From Phytopythium helicoides (taxonomy: Eukaryota > Oomycota > Peronosporomycetes > Pythiales > Pythiaceae): 64,000 bases of DNA. The stretch covers positions 186,001 to 250,000 of the forward strand of contig JANFNE010000028.1 in NCBI GenBank assembly GCA_024867545.1, read 5' to 3'. A program made the translations under genes and the position numbers. The notes under the pieces are model-generated. The model ran no database searches and was not told where the DNA came from. It saw nothing but the letters and a program-made list of their open reading frames with translations. This document shows, one piece after another, positions 1-11,100 of this stretch. Positions within the stretch are counted from its first letter, which is position 1, and the number at the start of each line of letters is the position of its first letter.

Positions 1-239
1 GTCGAGATGATCTCGTCACAGACGATGGGACCGACAGAGGACGCGAGGCGTTGAGTGGGGGCGGAGCGGAACATGGCAGACGACACGAGTTTGGACGCAA
101 AAGTGCGTTGCATTTGTATGGAGTAAGTTAGCCTGCCTTCCTACTGCAGCCCGGAATTCAAGAAAACAAAGAGAGAAAGACACATGGAAGCGAGGGCGGC
201 CGGAAGGCGCTGTCCATGAGGCGAACCGAGCGGCCGATC

Positions 240-966
240 CTAGGGCGTCACGACCTCGAGCATGGTGTTGTGCGTATCCTGCGCGGGCGTGCGCTGGTGG
301 TACTTCTTGTACAACACGGTGCCCACGGCGGCGCACACGGCGGCAGCGGCAGCCGCGATGGCCGCGATGGCACCAGCCGAGACGCTACCAGCCGACGAGG
401 CCGTCATGACCGACGAGAAGGAGATGTCTTCGTCGCTCTCTCCGCTGCCAGGCTCAACGTCGCCCGAGCCCGAGCCCGACGGGCTGGGGCCGTGGGTCGG
501 CGTCGGCGTCGGCGTCTTGGGAGAAGTCGTCGGGGTCGTCGGGTTGCTGGTCGGGGTGCTCGGGTTGCTGGTCGGCGTGCTGCCGCCACCACCGACGGAG
601 GTCGGGGCCGGGGTGGCACCACCGCCAGTGGAGGTCGGCGACGGGGTCGAGCCCGTGAGCACGCAGCCCCAGGCGCCGGTCTTGATGACCTGGCACGTGG
701 TGTCGACCGGCAGCACGCAGTCGTCGCCGCCCGTGTAGCTCACGAGGTACGAGTGGCAGTCGGCGATGGCGACGTCGCCCGCGACGGGGCACTTCCAGCC
801 CGCCGGCTGAGCACCGCTGCCCGAGCAGATGGGTCCGTCAATGCAGTAGGTGGCGTCGTGCTCGACGCTGATGGGCCAGCAGCCGAGCTCCTCGTCGTAG
901 GACGGTCTCGGTGGCGGCCGCGAGGGCCACAAGCAGTGCCGAGGTGGCAATCGCCGTGAACTTCAT
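240..966 (-). CDS. secreted mucin-like single-pass membrane protein, one-base frame break
   Basis: The ATG at 966 opens a hydrophobic signal peptide of about 20 residues (MKFTAIATSALLVALAAA). About 20 codons in, the frame must move by one base near 898-902 to enter the long open frame that ends at 240. The total length, 727 bases, is a multiple of three plus one, so a one-base insertion explains it; there is no room for an intron. After the signal peptide comes a Cys-rich ectodomain of about 85 residues, then a long Thr/Ser/Pro/Gly linker expected to be O-glycosylated, an acidic stretch, one Ala/Val-rich membrane helix, and a short tail starting YKKYHQR. The architecture suggests a cell-surface glycoprotein. 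I do not recognise the Cys-rich domain, and no enzymatic role is visible. The break could be a sequencing error or a real lesion. Confidence 0.6.
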
Positions 967-3014
967 AGTCGGTGAAGTGGTTTTCTTTCAAAGAAGAGCG
1001 GGACTCGACGCCGGAAGTCGAGTGGGGTTGGCTGTGTGGTCTGCAGAAGAAGCTTGGGAGCTAGTCCGCAAAAAGGAGAATGAACGCCATGGGCTTCAAG
1101 GCCCACGCGACCATGTGCTTAGACCTGCGCCGCACTCGTTGAGGCGAGAGGGACGAGGGCGAAAAGAAGAACGGCGAAGGCGAGGAGGCGGCTGCAGGAG
1201 GAGGAGGAGCAGTGGATTTTGTACGGTACGCACGCAAAGCGGACAAGCAGTTGCAGTGCGGTGCAATGTCAGGAGGAGACTCGTCGCCACCCCAGAGATG
1301 CGCAAATATCCCACTGGAGGGCACGATAGTCTCCATCGAGTAGTAGAGGCGCGTGGAAATCAGCGGAATGCATGGCTATTGGCGAAAAGCTCGAGCACAT
1401 GTCTCGATGCCTCGTTCTAGAAATCTCCATGTTCGCGGCGAGCGGCAGCACGCAAGGAAGACATGTAAGTGTGAGGCATGAATGGAGGCGAGCATCCTTG
1501 TAGGTGAGAAGTAGGCGCCACTTTTTTTTTTTTGTAGCGTTTCATGTCCTAGGCAAACAGTTGGATAACGAGGTGCACGCTCACATCTCAGTCTTCAAAC
1601 AGAAAAATTCCCCACGAAAGAAAAAGTAGGTTTACTCACCTGTTTTTTATATAAATTTTTACTTATTGTAGCGAGTATGTAGTGCATCCAGATAGGAATT
1701 GATAAAAAGAGCCCAAGAAACAGATGAAGTCACGCTCGCAGTCAATGAAAACGCACGTTGAAGTTGGACCTCTCGAGCACGTGGCTATTGCCACCGCCTC
1801 GCGTGATGCAGCTGACCAAAGTGGCAAGCCGGTTATCCATCAACGCTGCACGCACCGGGTGAGCGAATTTTCAGCTCGCCCTTGTCTATAGCAGTGCATT
1901 TCACATCACTTCTGACTTGTCGAGCGAGCTGTGTCATGACGTCAACGGTTCGATATGCAACGTAGAAGGTATCAGTGATACATGTGCAACACCACGTCAA
2001 CGAAAGCGGAATGGATAGGCGCCGCGCGCTGACTGCTCTCCAAGAAGACGTTCTCGCTCTGTTCAATGCAAAGGCGAAGGCGGCGCACGCAACGCCGACA
2101 GGCCAAGCAAGCGCGTGCCCTTCCTTTCCCCATCGCTTTCCGTGCGGATCGAGGGAGCGCGCGCGCTGTGTCAACAGGGTCAACTGGGTCCCATGGCTAC
2201 ACGAAACGCCAAGCAGCCCACTCATGAGGCCCACTATCGACTGGTTCCCACCCCCCAGCTTCAGCGACTAAACATGAGGGAGGGATGGCGCCACCACCTC
2301 AGCACGCGCGTGATGGTTGATGGCCGGGCAACCTTCCAACTTCAACTGAGCGCTGTTGAAGTTGTTCTTGCGTGCAACCGGGATGTGCTTGACATGATAT
2401 CTTTATCGCGCGTTCAATGAAAGACACCACAATGCTAGTTGTGTTTGCAGTGTAGCCGTTGTCGTCATTTCAGTCGAAGGCGAAGGCGCAATCTTTGTTT
2501 TTTCTTTGCTTCGTGACTTTAGTGGAGCACAGTCAGCGTCCGGCACTGCGGTCAAGTCCTAGGCATGCGTCAATTTGGCATTATCATCAACTTCAGATCT
2601 CGAGTGGTGTCAACGAGTCAAAGTGGGTGCTAATTCGATGAGACTAACAAGCTCAATGCTTGTCACGCTTCAGCTTTCACTTGCGTGCTTCCGTCCGATG
2701 GTTGCGAGGAGAGGGTTCGTGTTGAAGCACCTTTCCTTGACCCAGTAATAGACTATTGTGACTTCTGAGCCGAGTGTTTGCCAAAAGGTGGCAGTGATCA
2801 TGACGCTCAAGATCCCCGGCGCGGTCAACAAAGCAAATCGACGACATACGAGGACAAGGGCCCTGGCTCACATACCGTTCGTGAGACTAATGGAGTTTAG
2901 CAATTCCAGAACCTGCCGTAGCCAGATATCTAAAAGTAAGCCATGCCATTTCTACGGCAAACGTCTAGCATTGAGTCGTGCAAAGGCACAAAACTCGCTC
3001 AACTCAATATCGGT
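967..3014. other. gene-poor intergenic stretch
   Basis: No convincing gene is seen in about 2 kb. Open frames are short and show no recognisable domains. There is a 12-T run near 1521 and an AT-rich patch around 1620-1700. The left end is the upstream region of the mucin-like gene; the right end is the 3' flank of ABCC copy A. That flank matches the flanks of copies B and C only for about 16 bases past the stop codon and then diverges. Confidence 0.5.
2337..2364. repeat. perfect 10-bp inverted repeat with 8-base loop
   Basis: Left arm CAACTTCAAC at 2337-2346 and right arm GTTGAAGTTG at 2355-2364 are exact reverse complements around an 8-base spacer. It lies in gene-poor DNA downstream of ABCC copy A. 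It could be a hairpin or a remnant of a small mobile element; no further structure supports either. Confidence 0.5.
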
Positions 3015-6000
3015 CTACTGCAACTGATCCAAGTACCCGCCCTCACTCGCAAGCTCACGGAACACGCCGCCCTCACGACACACCAACTCGCGAGGAGCAC
3101 CAATCTCCACCACCTTCCCGTCGCTCAACACCATGATGCGATCCGAGTCCAGCACCGTCGTCAAACGGTGAGCGATCGTCAGCACCGTCGCATCCTGGAA
3201 GTCCCGATCGATCATCGCCTGCAGTTTCTTCTCCGTCGCGTGGTCGATCGACGCCGTCGCCTCATCCATCGCCACGATGCGGCTCTTGGTCAGCAGCGCG
3301 CGAGCCATGCACAACAACTGCCGCTCGCCCACACTGAAATTCTCTCCATTCTCACTCAGCTCGTGGGCCAGCTTTCCATCAAGCTCAGACACCTGCTGCT
3401 TCATGTCCACCTTGTCGAGCGCGTCCCAGATGTCGGCGTTCAAGAACTCGTCGAACGGATCCATGTATGCGCGCAACGTTCCCTTGAAGAGCACGGGTGA
3501 CTGCGGAATGATGGACATGTGCGAGCGCAGTGTTCGGAGCGGCATGGTGGAGATGTCGACCCCATCAATGAGGATACGTCCGGATACGAGCTCGTTGATG
3601 CGGAAGAGCGCCATGGTGAGACTGGATTTGCCTGCTCCGGTGCGTCCGACGATGCCGATTTTCTCATTGTTGCGGATGTCGAATGAAATACCCTTGAGCA
3701 CTGGTGCGCCGCCTTCCTTGTAGCTGAAGACGACATTGTCGAATGTGATGGTTCCCTTGGTGGGCCACTCGGGTTGTGGCTCGATAGTGAGGTTGTTGCT
3801 CTTACCTTCTGAAGGAATGTTGGAGAACTCGAAGACGCGTTCTGGGGCCACCATCCCAATTTCGAGCCGAGCCCATGCATTCACCAGATTGGCTAACTGA
3901 CTGTCAATGTTCAATGCATATGTGAAGGCGACGCCAACTATGCCTGGAGAGAGCACTCCTCGGAGATATACCAGCGACGACACAATGCAAATCACGATCG
4001 CACAACCAAGAAGCTCCATCCGGAGTTTAAACCACTGACTTGCAACAGTTTCGGCATACCACGCGCGATTGTTCACATCGTTACGAGCAAAGTTCTCGTC
4101 GAGGATACGATGAACACTGTCTGGGCCAAATGCTCGGATAGTCACAACACCATCCTCCGACTGAGAAATGTGGCTGAGGACCGGTGATGAGGCGACCTTC
4201 AGAAGACGAGAGATCTCTCGAGATGGTTGCAAATAGAAACTTCCGATGGCCACGTAGATGTAAGCAAGCGGGATGACGAAGAAACCGAGAATGCGGACGA
4301 TGTAGACAGCAGTAGCAAGCTGACAGCACATGATAACAGCCACGGCTAAGAAGTTCCCAAATGTAAATGGAAGGTCGGTGTCGAGTAAAGCAATATCATC
4401 TCCATACCGATTGGTGATTCGGCCGATCGGGGTTGCGTCAAAAAATCGCAGCGGAGCACTCAATAAGGACTTCGTCATCGACTCAAACATTAAACGAGCG
4501 CCCCGGAGACCAACGATGGTGACTGCGAAAGCTCGCGCCGACACCACCAAAGCACTTCCACCACAAAGCAGCACATAGATCTCCATATTGTACGTCGTCT
4601 TTTCCGTGTCGTAAGCGGCATCTTTCTGTCCGGTCCAATGACTCAACCACAGATCACTCGAAATCTGGAAACCTTGCCACATAATTTGGATCAAGATCAA
4701 CAGCAAGCAAACCCTGAAGCCTCCCAAAGCATTCAAGTAATGTGAGAACACAGCGAGCGAAACACGACCAACTTTGCGGTCTTCGTCATCAATCAAACGA
4801 CCTTCCGTCGAGCTTCCCAGCTCATTCAAATCTTTCGCTCCATCAACCATCGTAGGTTTTGTGGACTTCACGTACGAGCTGCGTAATCGCTTCGGATCTC
4901 GCTTGGGCACTTCGGAAGCGATCACTTTACCATCTTGAATCATTACGCGCACGTTGACCGCCTCTGAAGCGATGATATCCGGACTATGAGTCACCAAAAT
5001 TACAGTCTTGTCCTCAAGGAATCCGCAAATGCACTTGCTGAAGATCTCACTCTGAACAACTGCGTCCACGGCAGCCAGCGGAGAATCCAGAATGAAAATG
5101 TCAGCATCCGAGTAGCATGCACGAGCCAAACTCACACGAGCCTTCTGTCCGCCTGATAGATTGACACCCTTTTGTCCGATCTCCGTCAAGTCCCCGCCGG
5201 GAAACTGTTTCAGATCAGGAAGAAGTCCACACGCATCCAACACTCGTTGATATTTGCGCTCATCGAGAGGATGTCCGAACAGGATGTTGTCGCGGATCGA
5301 CATGTTCTGGATCCACGGTTGCTGTGCGTAGTACGCAACGGAGCCGGCGACGAAGACTCGACCAGCGGTTTTGGTCATCTCTCCTAGAAGTGCTGCACAC
5401 AAAGATGATTTTCCGGCTCCGACTGGTCCTTGAACAACGACGAGGTCTCCTTTCTTGATCTGGAGTTGTAGGTTGCTAAAGATCGTCGCCTCGTTTGTCC
5501 ACCGGAACGATGCGTTCTCAATTGACACGACAACGCCATCTTCATTCGGCTTGTGTGCGCGAGTAACATTGGTTGGGTCTACTTCGGGCAAATTCAGGTA
5601 CTCTCCCATGCGATCAATTGAAACCGTTGCTTTGAGAGTTTCCTGAATAAAAGTCGGTAACAGGCGAAGCGGGTCCCTCAACGAATTGAAGACCGCGATT
5701 GCAGTGAAGACCTTGGCAGCGGTCAGTGTTTTCTTCATAATAAGTGCATAAACGGCGAAGGAGATGGTCGAGACTAACAGCGGCACCACCCACATGACAA
5801 CAATGGTCGTGGAAACGCTGTATAGGAATCGCGCCACTTGACGCAGCTCTTCAGATCGTACTTTCATGATCTTGTCGAAGAACTTGCTTTCCCACGCGTT
5901 CAACTTGACGATCTGGATAGCGCTGAAGACCTCCTTGACAGCTTTCATACGACTGTCTTTATGGTGCATCATGGCCCCAAATGCTGCTCCAATGGTCGAA

Positions 6001-6845
6001 CCAATGAAGAAGGTGATGACCATCGAGAGGGCAATGACAGCCAATCCAGCGAACGCAGCCCAGCCGATGACATAGTACAGCATGTAGACGGAGATGCTAA
6101 TTTGGATAGGCAATATCCACACGCTGTTGAACTCGTGCGCCAACCACATAATGTTGGACATGTCGGACGTGAACAGATTCATGAGTTCGACCACCTTGAC
6201 GTCACTTCGAGTTTGCAAGCTGCGACTCATGGCTTTGCGAAAGAGCAACCCCTTGAGACTTGCCAGAAGTCGGATTGCCATCACATCGAGTGCGAACGTC
6301 GATTGTGTCGACAAAAAAGCGATGAGGAGACGCGAGGTGAAGAAAGCACCAAGCCATCGTGTCAAGTCACTCACATCAATCTCCGGTGAAGCAAAGGCGC
6401 TGATCACATGGTGCAGGACAACCGGAGCGAACAAGTTGCAGGCTGCTGTGAGTCCGGATGCAACACCACACAAGCCGATTTGGGCACCATACGTCGCGAC
6501 GATGGCTCGGACCAGCGATCGTCCGCGGCGCTCGTATTGCTGCTGGAATTGCTTGAAGGCGACTGCAGACTGGTTCTCGCCCTCGAGCTCCCACAGGTCG
6601 TCCATGTTGAGCTGTCGTTCATTGCCGATCTTCATCGTGTGGTTGGCATAGCGGAAGAGTAGTCGGGAGATCCAGGACGCGGTGCTTGGAGACGACTGAG
6701 GTGTTGTCTTGGCCTTGGGCTCACTCGCGAACGTCGCGTAGTCGCGGGTGGACGTTTGAGTCAACGGTGAGGAGCTCATGGAGACTGAAGCTGTGAAGTC
6801 GCTGGCGAATCCGAGAGTGAGCCGCATGTCCATTCCGCCTTTCAT
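3015..6845 (-). CDS. ABCC/MRP-type ABC transporter, copy A
   Basis: Full-length transporter of 1276 residues with two membrane domains and two nucleotide-binding domains, without an N-terminal TMD0. NBD1 has Walker A GPVGAGKSS near residue 473, signature LSGGQ near 562 and Walker B ending ILDSPLAAVD, where Asp replaces the catalytic Glu, as is usual for ABCC NBD1. NBD2 has GRTGAGKSS near 1066, signature variant FSVGERQ and an intact MDEATASID. By family it would export amphipathic or conjugated compounds at the plasma or vacuolar membrane. No introns. It is the inverted partner of copy B, and the first ~680 residues differ at almost no position. B lacks the first ATG of A, so the shared start is probably the ATG at 6833 (MDMRLT). 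Confidence 0.93.
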   Translation of the reverse strand: MKGGMDMRLTLGFASDFTASVSMSSSPLTQTSTRDYATFASEPKAKTTPQSSPSTASWISRLLFRYANHTMKIGNERQLNMDDLWELEGENQSAVAFKQFQQQYERRGRSLVRAIVATYGAQIGLCGVASGLTAACNLFAPVVLHHVISAFASPEIDVSDLTRWLGAFFTSRLLIAFLSTQSTFALDVMAIRLLASLKGLLFRKAMSRSLQTRSDVKVVELMNLFTSDMSNIMWLAHEFNSVWILPIQISISVYMLYYVIGWAAFAGLAVIALSMVITFFIGSTIGAAFGAMMHHKDSRMKAVKEVFSAIQIVKLNAWESKFFDKIMKVRSEELRQVARFLYSVSTTIVVMWVVPLLVSTISFAVYALIMKKTLTAAKVFTAIAVFNSLRDPLRLLPTFIQETLKATVSIDRMGEYLNLPEVDPTNVTRAHKPNEDGVVVSIENASFRWTNEATIFSNLQLQIKKGDLVVVQGPVGAGKSSLCAALLGEMTKTAGRVFVAGSVAYYAQQPWIQNMSIRDNILFGHPLDERKYQRVLDACGLLPDLKQFPGGDLTEIGQKGVNLSGGQKARVSLARACYSDADIFILDSPLAAVDAVVQSEIFSKCICGFLEDKTVILVTHSPDIIASEAVNVRVMIQDGKVIASEVPKRDPKRLRSSYVKSTKPTMVDGAKDLNELGSSTEGRLIDDEDRKVGRVSLAVFSHYLNALGGFRVCLLLILIQIMWQGFQISSDLWLSHWTGQKDAAYDTEKTTYNMEIYVLLCGGSALVVSARAFAVTIVGLRGARLMFESMTKSLLSAPLRFFDATPIGRITNRYGDDIALLDTDLPFTFGNFLAVAVIMCCQLATAVYIVRILGFFVIPLAYIYVAIGSFYLQPSREISRLLKVASSPVLSHISQSEDGVVTIRAFGPDSVHRILDENFARNDVNNRAWYAETVASQWFKLRMELLGCAIVICIVSSLVYLRGVLSPGIVGVAFTYALNIDSQLANLVNAWARLEIGMVAPERVFEFSNIPSEGKSNNLTIEPQPEWPTKGTITFDNVVFSYKEGGAPVLKGISFDIRNNEKIGIVGRTGAGKSSLTMALFRINELVSGRILIDGVDISTMPLRTLRSHMSIIPQSPVLFKGTLRAYMDPFDEFLNADIWDALDKVDMKQQVSELDGKLAHELSENGENFSVGERQLLCMARALLTKSRIVAMDEATASIDHATEKKLQAMIDRDFQDATVLTIAHRLTTVLDSDRIMVLSDGKVVEIGAPRELVCREGGVFRELASEGGYLDQLQ

Positions 6846-8194
6846 TCACCAACCTTGGAACTGTACCTGTGCGATTCTGTACCGTCATAGCCGTCCGACA
6901 TGGTGAGTGATCACGTGCGCATCACTGCTGTTTCTGCTGCTACAGGAATTATTGTCAATACCGGAGTACTTTGGACCGACAGATTTAGGGAATCACGGCT
7001 CTCATAGACTCCAATCCAGTAGCCGAAGTGTACAGAATCCGCGAGCTTTATCAGCAAATGCTGCACCCGATGCCTCAAGCTGCAAAGGATGCTGTGCGCA
7101 ATGTGTAGCACCTGCAAACGACTGTCACGAATGAAGACCAGTACGACTGGTGGCTGAATATAGCTTGAATACTCCTTTATTGGCAGACGGCTACTTCCTC
7201 TCTTTCATGATTACAGCACCATAATCACAAGGAGCCTGTCTGGCTGAAGATCGCAGCTTCTAGTGCTCAATTCGCCTTCATTACTAGATTCCCTGTCTGT
7301 CAATACCGAAGAACCAACGCCGTTGGTCGGCCGGAAGTCCTTAGACTGGACCGAGTGGAAGCTGCATGCACTACTCATCCGTTGCAAGACTGCATTCTTG
7401 AAGGGGAGCCTGGCCGATAGCATGCACGAATTCACCGCCTGTGTGCCAACTGCTGTGCTCTTACCACTCGACACGACGCTCGTGCCACTTTCTCTCTTCA
7501 GCAACAACATTCCTAACTGGTGAGAATGTTGATTGATTAGCCCCGACCTCACATTGAACTGACAGCAGAAAGTGATCAGGTACAATTGGACGACGATTGG
7601 TGACCACTTGTGCACGCGCATCTGCTAGGACGCCGTTTGCACGATACAGTATAGGCGCGATCGCCTCAAAATGCAAGTTCTGCTGCTCCATGAACGAGTC
7701 GAATTAGGTCGACCGAGGTGGAGGCTCTTGTCCCTGTTGCCGTGGAGAGCTCCAACTCCCGAAACCGCTGCGCCAGGAGGCACGCCAATAGCTACGATTT
7801 GAAATTCTGGCGAAGAGAAGCGATTTTGTATGCTTGACGGCAGTTTTGGAACTGTTATTGCTCCATCGTTCGAAAGCACTGCTGTACTCTCACCGACACG
7901 CGATCTCATTCAGCACAAACATTCCTACGCTGTCATCGATGATGTCGAGGTTGCGCGTTGCACTCGTGGTGCCCAGCAACCATCTGTAGAGATGCGGTAC
8001 TGGCACCACCACAAGCAGTGATGTGCTGTAGTTGTTGCTACACTCGTGTGCGAAGTTAGCCCGAGCGATCGTAGCCCGGCAATGTACATTATTACCCACC
8101 GCTCTGAGCAATGATGACGACACTACGAGGTAGATAAAGTATTGCGTTGAAAAGCCCAATGCTACAGTCTAAAGGTTGGTGACTGAAAGGCGGA
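6846..8194. other. intergenic region between head-to-head ABCC copies A and B
   Basis: This 1.35-kb spacer holds the 5' flanks of both divergent transporters. Only the last ~35 bases next to each start are clearly shared, so the inverted duplication does not extend far upstream. Several short open frames are present (for example 7211-7621 on the minus strand), but none has a recognisable domain or a convincing start. The spacer probably contains two separate promoters. Confidence 0.5.
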
Positions 8195-11100
8195 ATGGAC
8201 ATGCGGCTCACTCTCGGATTCGCCAGCGACTTCACAGCTTCAGTCTCCATGAGCTCCTCACCGTTGACTCAAACGTCCACCCGCGACTACGCGACGTTCG
8301 CGAGTGAGCCCAAGGCCAAGACAACACCTCAGTCGTCTCCAAGCACCGCGTCCTGGATCTCCCGACTACTCTTCCGCTATGCCAACCACACGATGAAGAT
8401 CGGCAATGAACGACAGCTCAACATGGACGACCTGTGGGAGCTCGAGGGCGAGAACCAGTCTGCAGTCGCCTTCAAGCAATTCCAGCAGCAATACGAGCGC
8501 CGCGGACGATCGCTGGTCCGAGCCATCGTCGCGACGTATGGTGCCCAAATCGGCTTGTGTGGTGTTGCATCCGGACTCACAGCAGCCTGCAACTTGTTCG
8601 CTCCGGTTGTCCTGCACCATGTGATCAGCGCCTTTGCTTCACCGGAGATTGATGTGAGTGACTTGACACGATGGCTTGGTGCTTTCTTCACCTCGCGTCT
8701 CCTCATCGCTTTTTTGTCGACACAATCGACGTTCGCACTCGATGTGATGGCAATCCGACTTCTGGCAAGTCTCAAGGGGTTGCTCTTTCGCAAAGCCATG
8801 AGTCGCAGCTTGCAAACTCGAAGTGACGTCAAGGTGGTCGAACTCATGAATCTGTTCACGTCCGACATGTCCAACATTATGTGGTTGGCGCACGAGTTCA
8901 ACAGCGTGTGGATATTGCCTATCCAAATTAGCATCTCCGTCTACATGCTGTACTATGTCATCGGCTGGGCTGCGTTCGCTGGATTGGCTGTCATTGCCCT
9001 CTCGATGGTCATCACCTTCTTCATTGGTTCGACCATTGGAGCAGCATTTGGGGCCATGATGCACCATAAAGACAGTCGTATGAAAGCTGTCAAGGAGGTC
9101 TTCAGCGCTATCCAGATCGTCAAGTTGAACGCGTGGGAAAGCAAGTTCTTCGACAAGATCATGAAAGTACGATCTGAAGAGCTGCGTCAAGTGGCGCGAT
9201 TCCTATACAGCGTTTCCACGACCATTGTTGTCATGTGGGTGGTGCCGCTGTTAGTCTCGACCATCTCCTTCGCCGTTTATGCACTTATTATGAAGAAAAC
9301 ACTGACCGCTGCCAAGGTCTTCACTGCAATCGCGGTCTTCAATTCGTTGAGGGACCCGCTTCGCCTGTTACCGACTTTTATTCAGGAAACTCTCAAAGCA
9401 ACGGTTTCAATTGATCGCATGGGAGAGTACCTGAATTTGCCCGAAGTAGACCCAACCAATGTTACTCGCGCACACAAGCCGAATGAAGATGGCGTTGTCG
9501 TGTCAATTGAGAACGCATCGTTCCGGTGGACAAACGAGGCGACGATCTTTAGCAACCTACAACTCCAGATCAAGAAAGGAGACCTCGTCGTTGTTCAAGG
9601 ACCAGTCGGAGCCGGAAAATCATCTTTGTGTGCAGCACTTCTAGGAGAGATGACCAAAACCGCTGGTCGAGTCTTCGTCGCCGGCTCCGTTGCGTACTAC
9701 GCACAGCAACCGTGGATCCAGAACATGTCGATCCGCGACAACATCCTGTTCGGACATCCTCTCGATGAGCGCAAATATCAACGAGTGTTGGATGCGTGTG
9801 GACTTCTTCCTGATCTGAAACAGTTTCCCGGCGGGGACTTGACGGAGATCGGACAAAAGGGTGTCAATCTATCAGGCGGACAGAAGGCTCGTGTGAGTTT
9901 GGCTCGTGCATGCTACTCGGATGCTGACATTTTCATTCTGGACTCTCCGCTGGCTGCCGTGGACGCAGTTGTTCAGAGTGAGATCTTCAGCAAGTGCATT
10001 TGCGGATTCCTTGAGGACAAGACTGTAATTTTGGTGACTCATAGTCCGGATATCATCGCTTCAGAGGCGGTCAACGTGCGCGTAATGATTCAAGATGGTA
10101 AAGTGATCGCTTCTGAAGTGCCCAAGCGAGATCCGAAGCGATCACGCAGCTCGTACGTGAAGTCCACAAAACCTACGATGGTTGATGGAGCGAAAGATTT
10201 GAATGAGCTGGGAAGCTCGACGGAAGGTCGTTTGATTGATGACGAAGACCGCAAAGCTGGTCGTGTTTCGCTCGCTGTGTTCTCACATTACTTGAATGCT
10301 TTGGGAGGCTTCAAGGTTTGCTTGCTGTTGATCTTGATCCAAATTATGTGGCAAGGTTTCCAGATTTCGAGTGATCTGTGGTTGAGTCATTGGACCGGAC
10401 AGAAAGATGCCGCTTACGACCTGAAAAAGACGACGTACAATATGGAGATCTATGTGCTGCTTTGTGGTGGAAGCGCTTTGATGGTGTCGGCGCGAGCTTT
10501 TGCAGTCGCCGCTTTTGGCCTTCGAGGCGCTCGTTTAATGTTTGAGTCGATGACGAAGTCATTATTGAGTGCTCCGTTGCGATTCTTCGATGTAAACCCA
10601 ATCGGCCGAATCACCAATCGGTATGGAGATGATATTGCGTCGCTCGACACGAATCTTCCCTTCGTCTTTGGGAGCTTCTTAGCTGTGGTTATTATCATGT
10701 GCTGTCAGCTTGCCACGGCTGTTTACATCCTCCGCATTCTCGGTTTGTTCGTCATCCCGCTTGCTTACATCTACGTAAGCATCGGAAGTTTCTATTTGCT
10801 ACCATCTCGAGAGATCTCTCGTCTTTTGAAGATTGCTTCTTCACCAGTCCTCAGCCACATCTCTCAGTCGGAGGATGGTGTCGTGACCATCCGAGCATTT
10901 GGCCAAGATAGTGTTCATCGTATCTTCGACGAGAACTTTGCTCGTAACGATGTGAACAATCGCGCGTGGTACGCCGAAACTGTTGCAAGTCAGTGGTTTA
11001 AGCTCCGGATGGAGCTTCTTGGTTGTGCGATCGTGATCTGCATTGTGTCTTCACTGGTGTATCTCCGAGGAGTGCTCTCTCCAGGCATAGTTGGCGTCGC

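Noticed and set aside
7211..7621. Minus-strand gene of 136 codons between ABCC copies A and B
   Set aside because: No domain, signal peptide or promoter motif; composition is like the neighbouring non-coding DNA, and an overlapping plus-strand frame is equally open.
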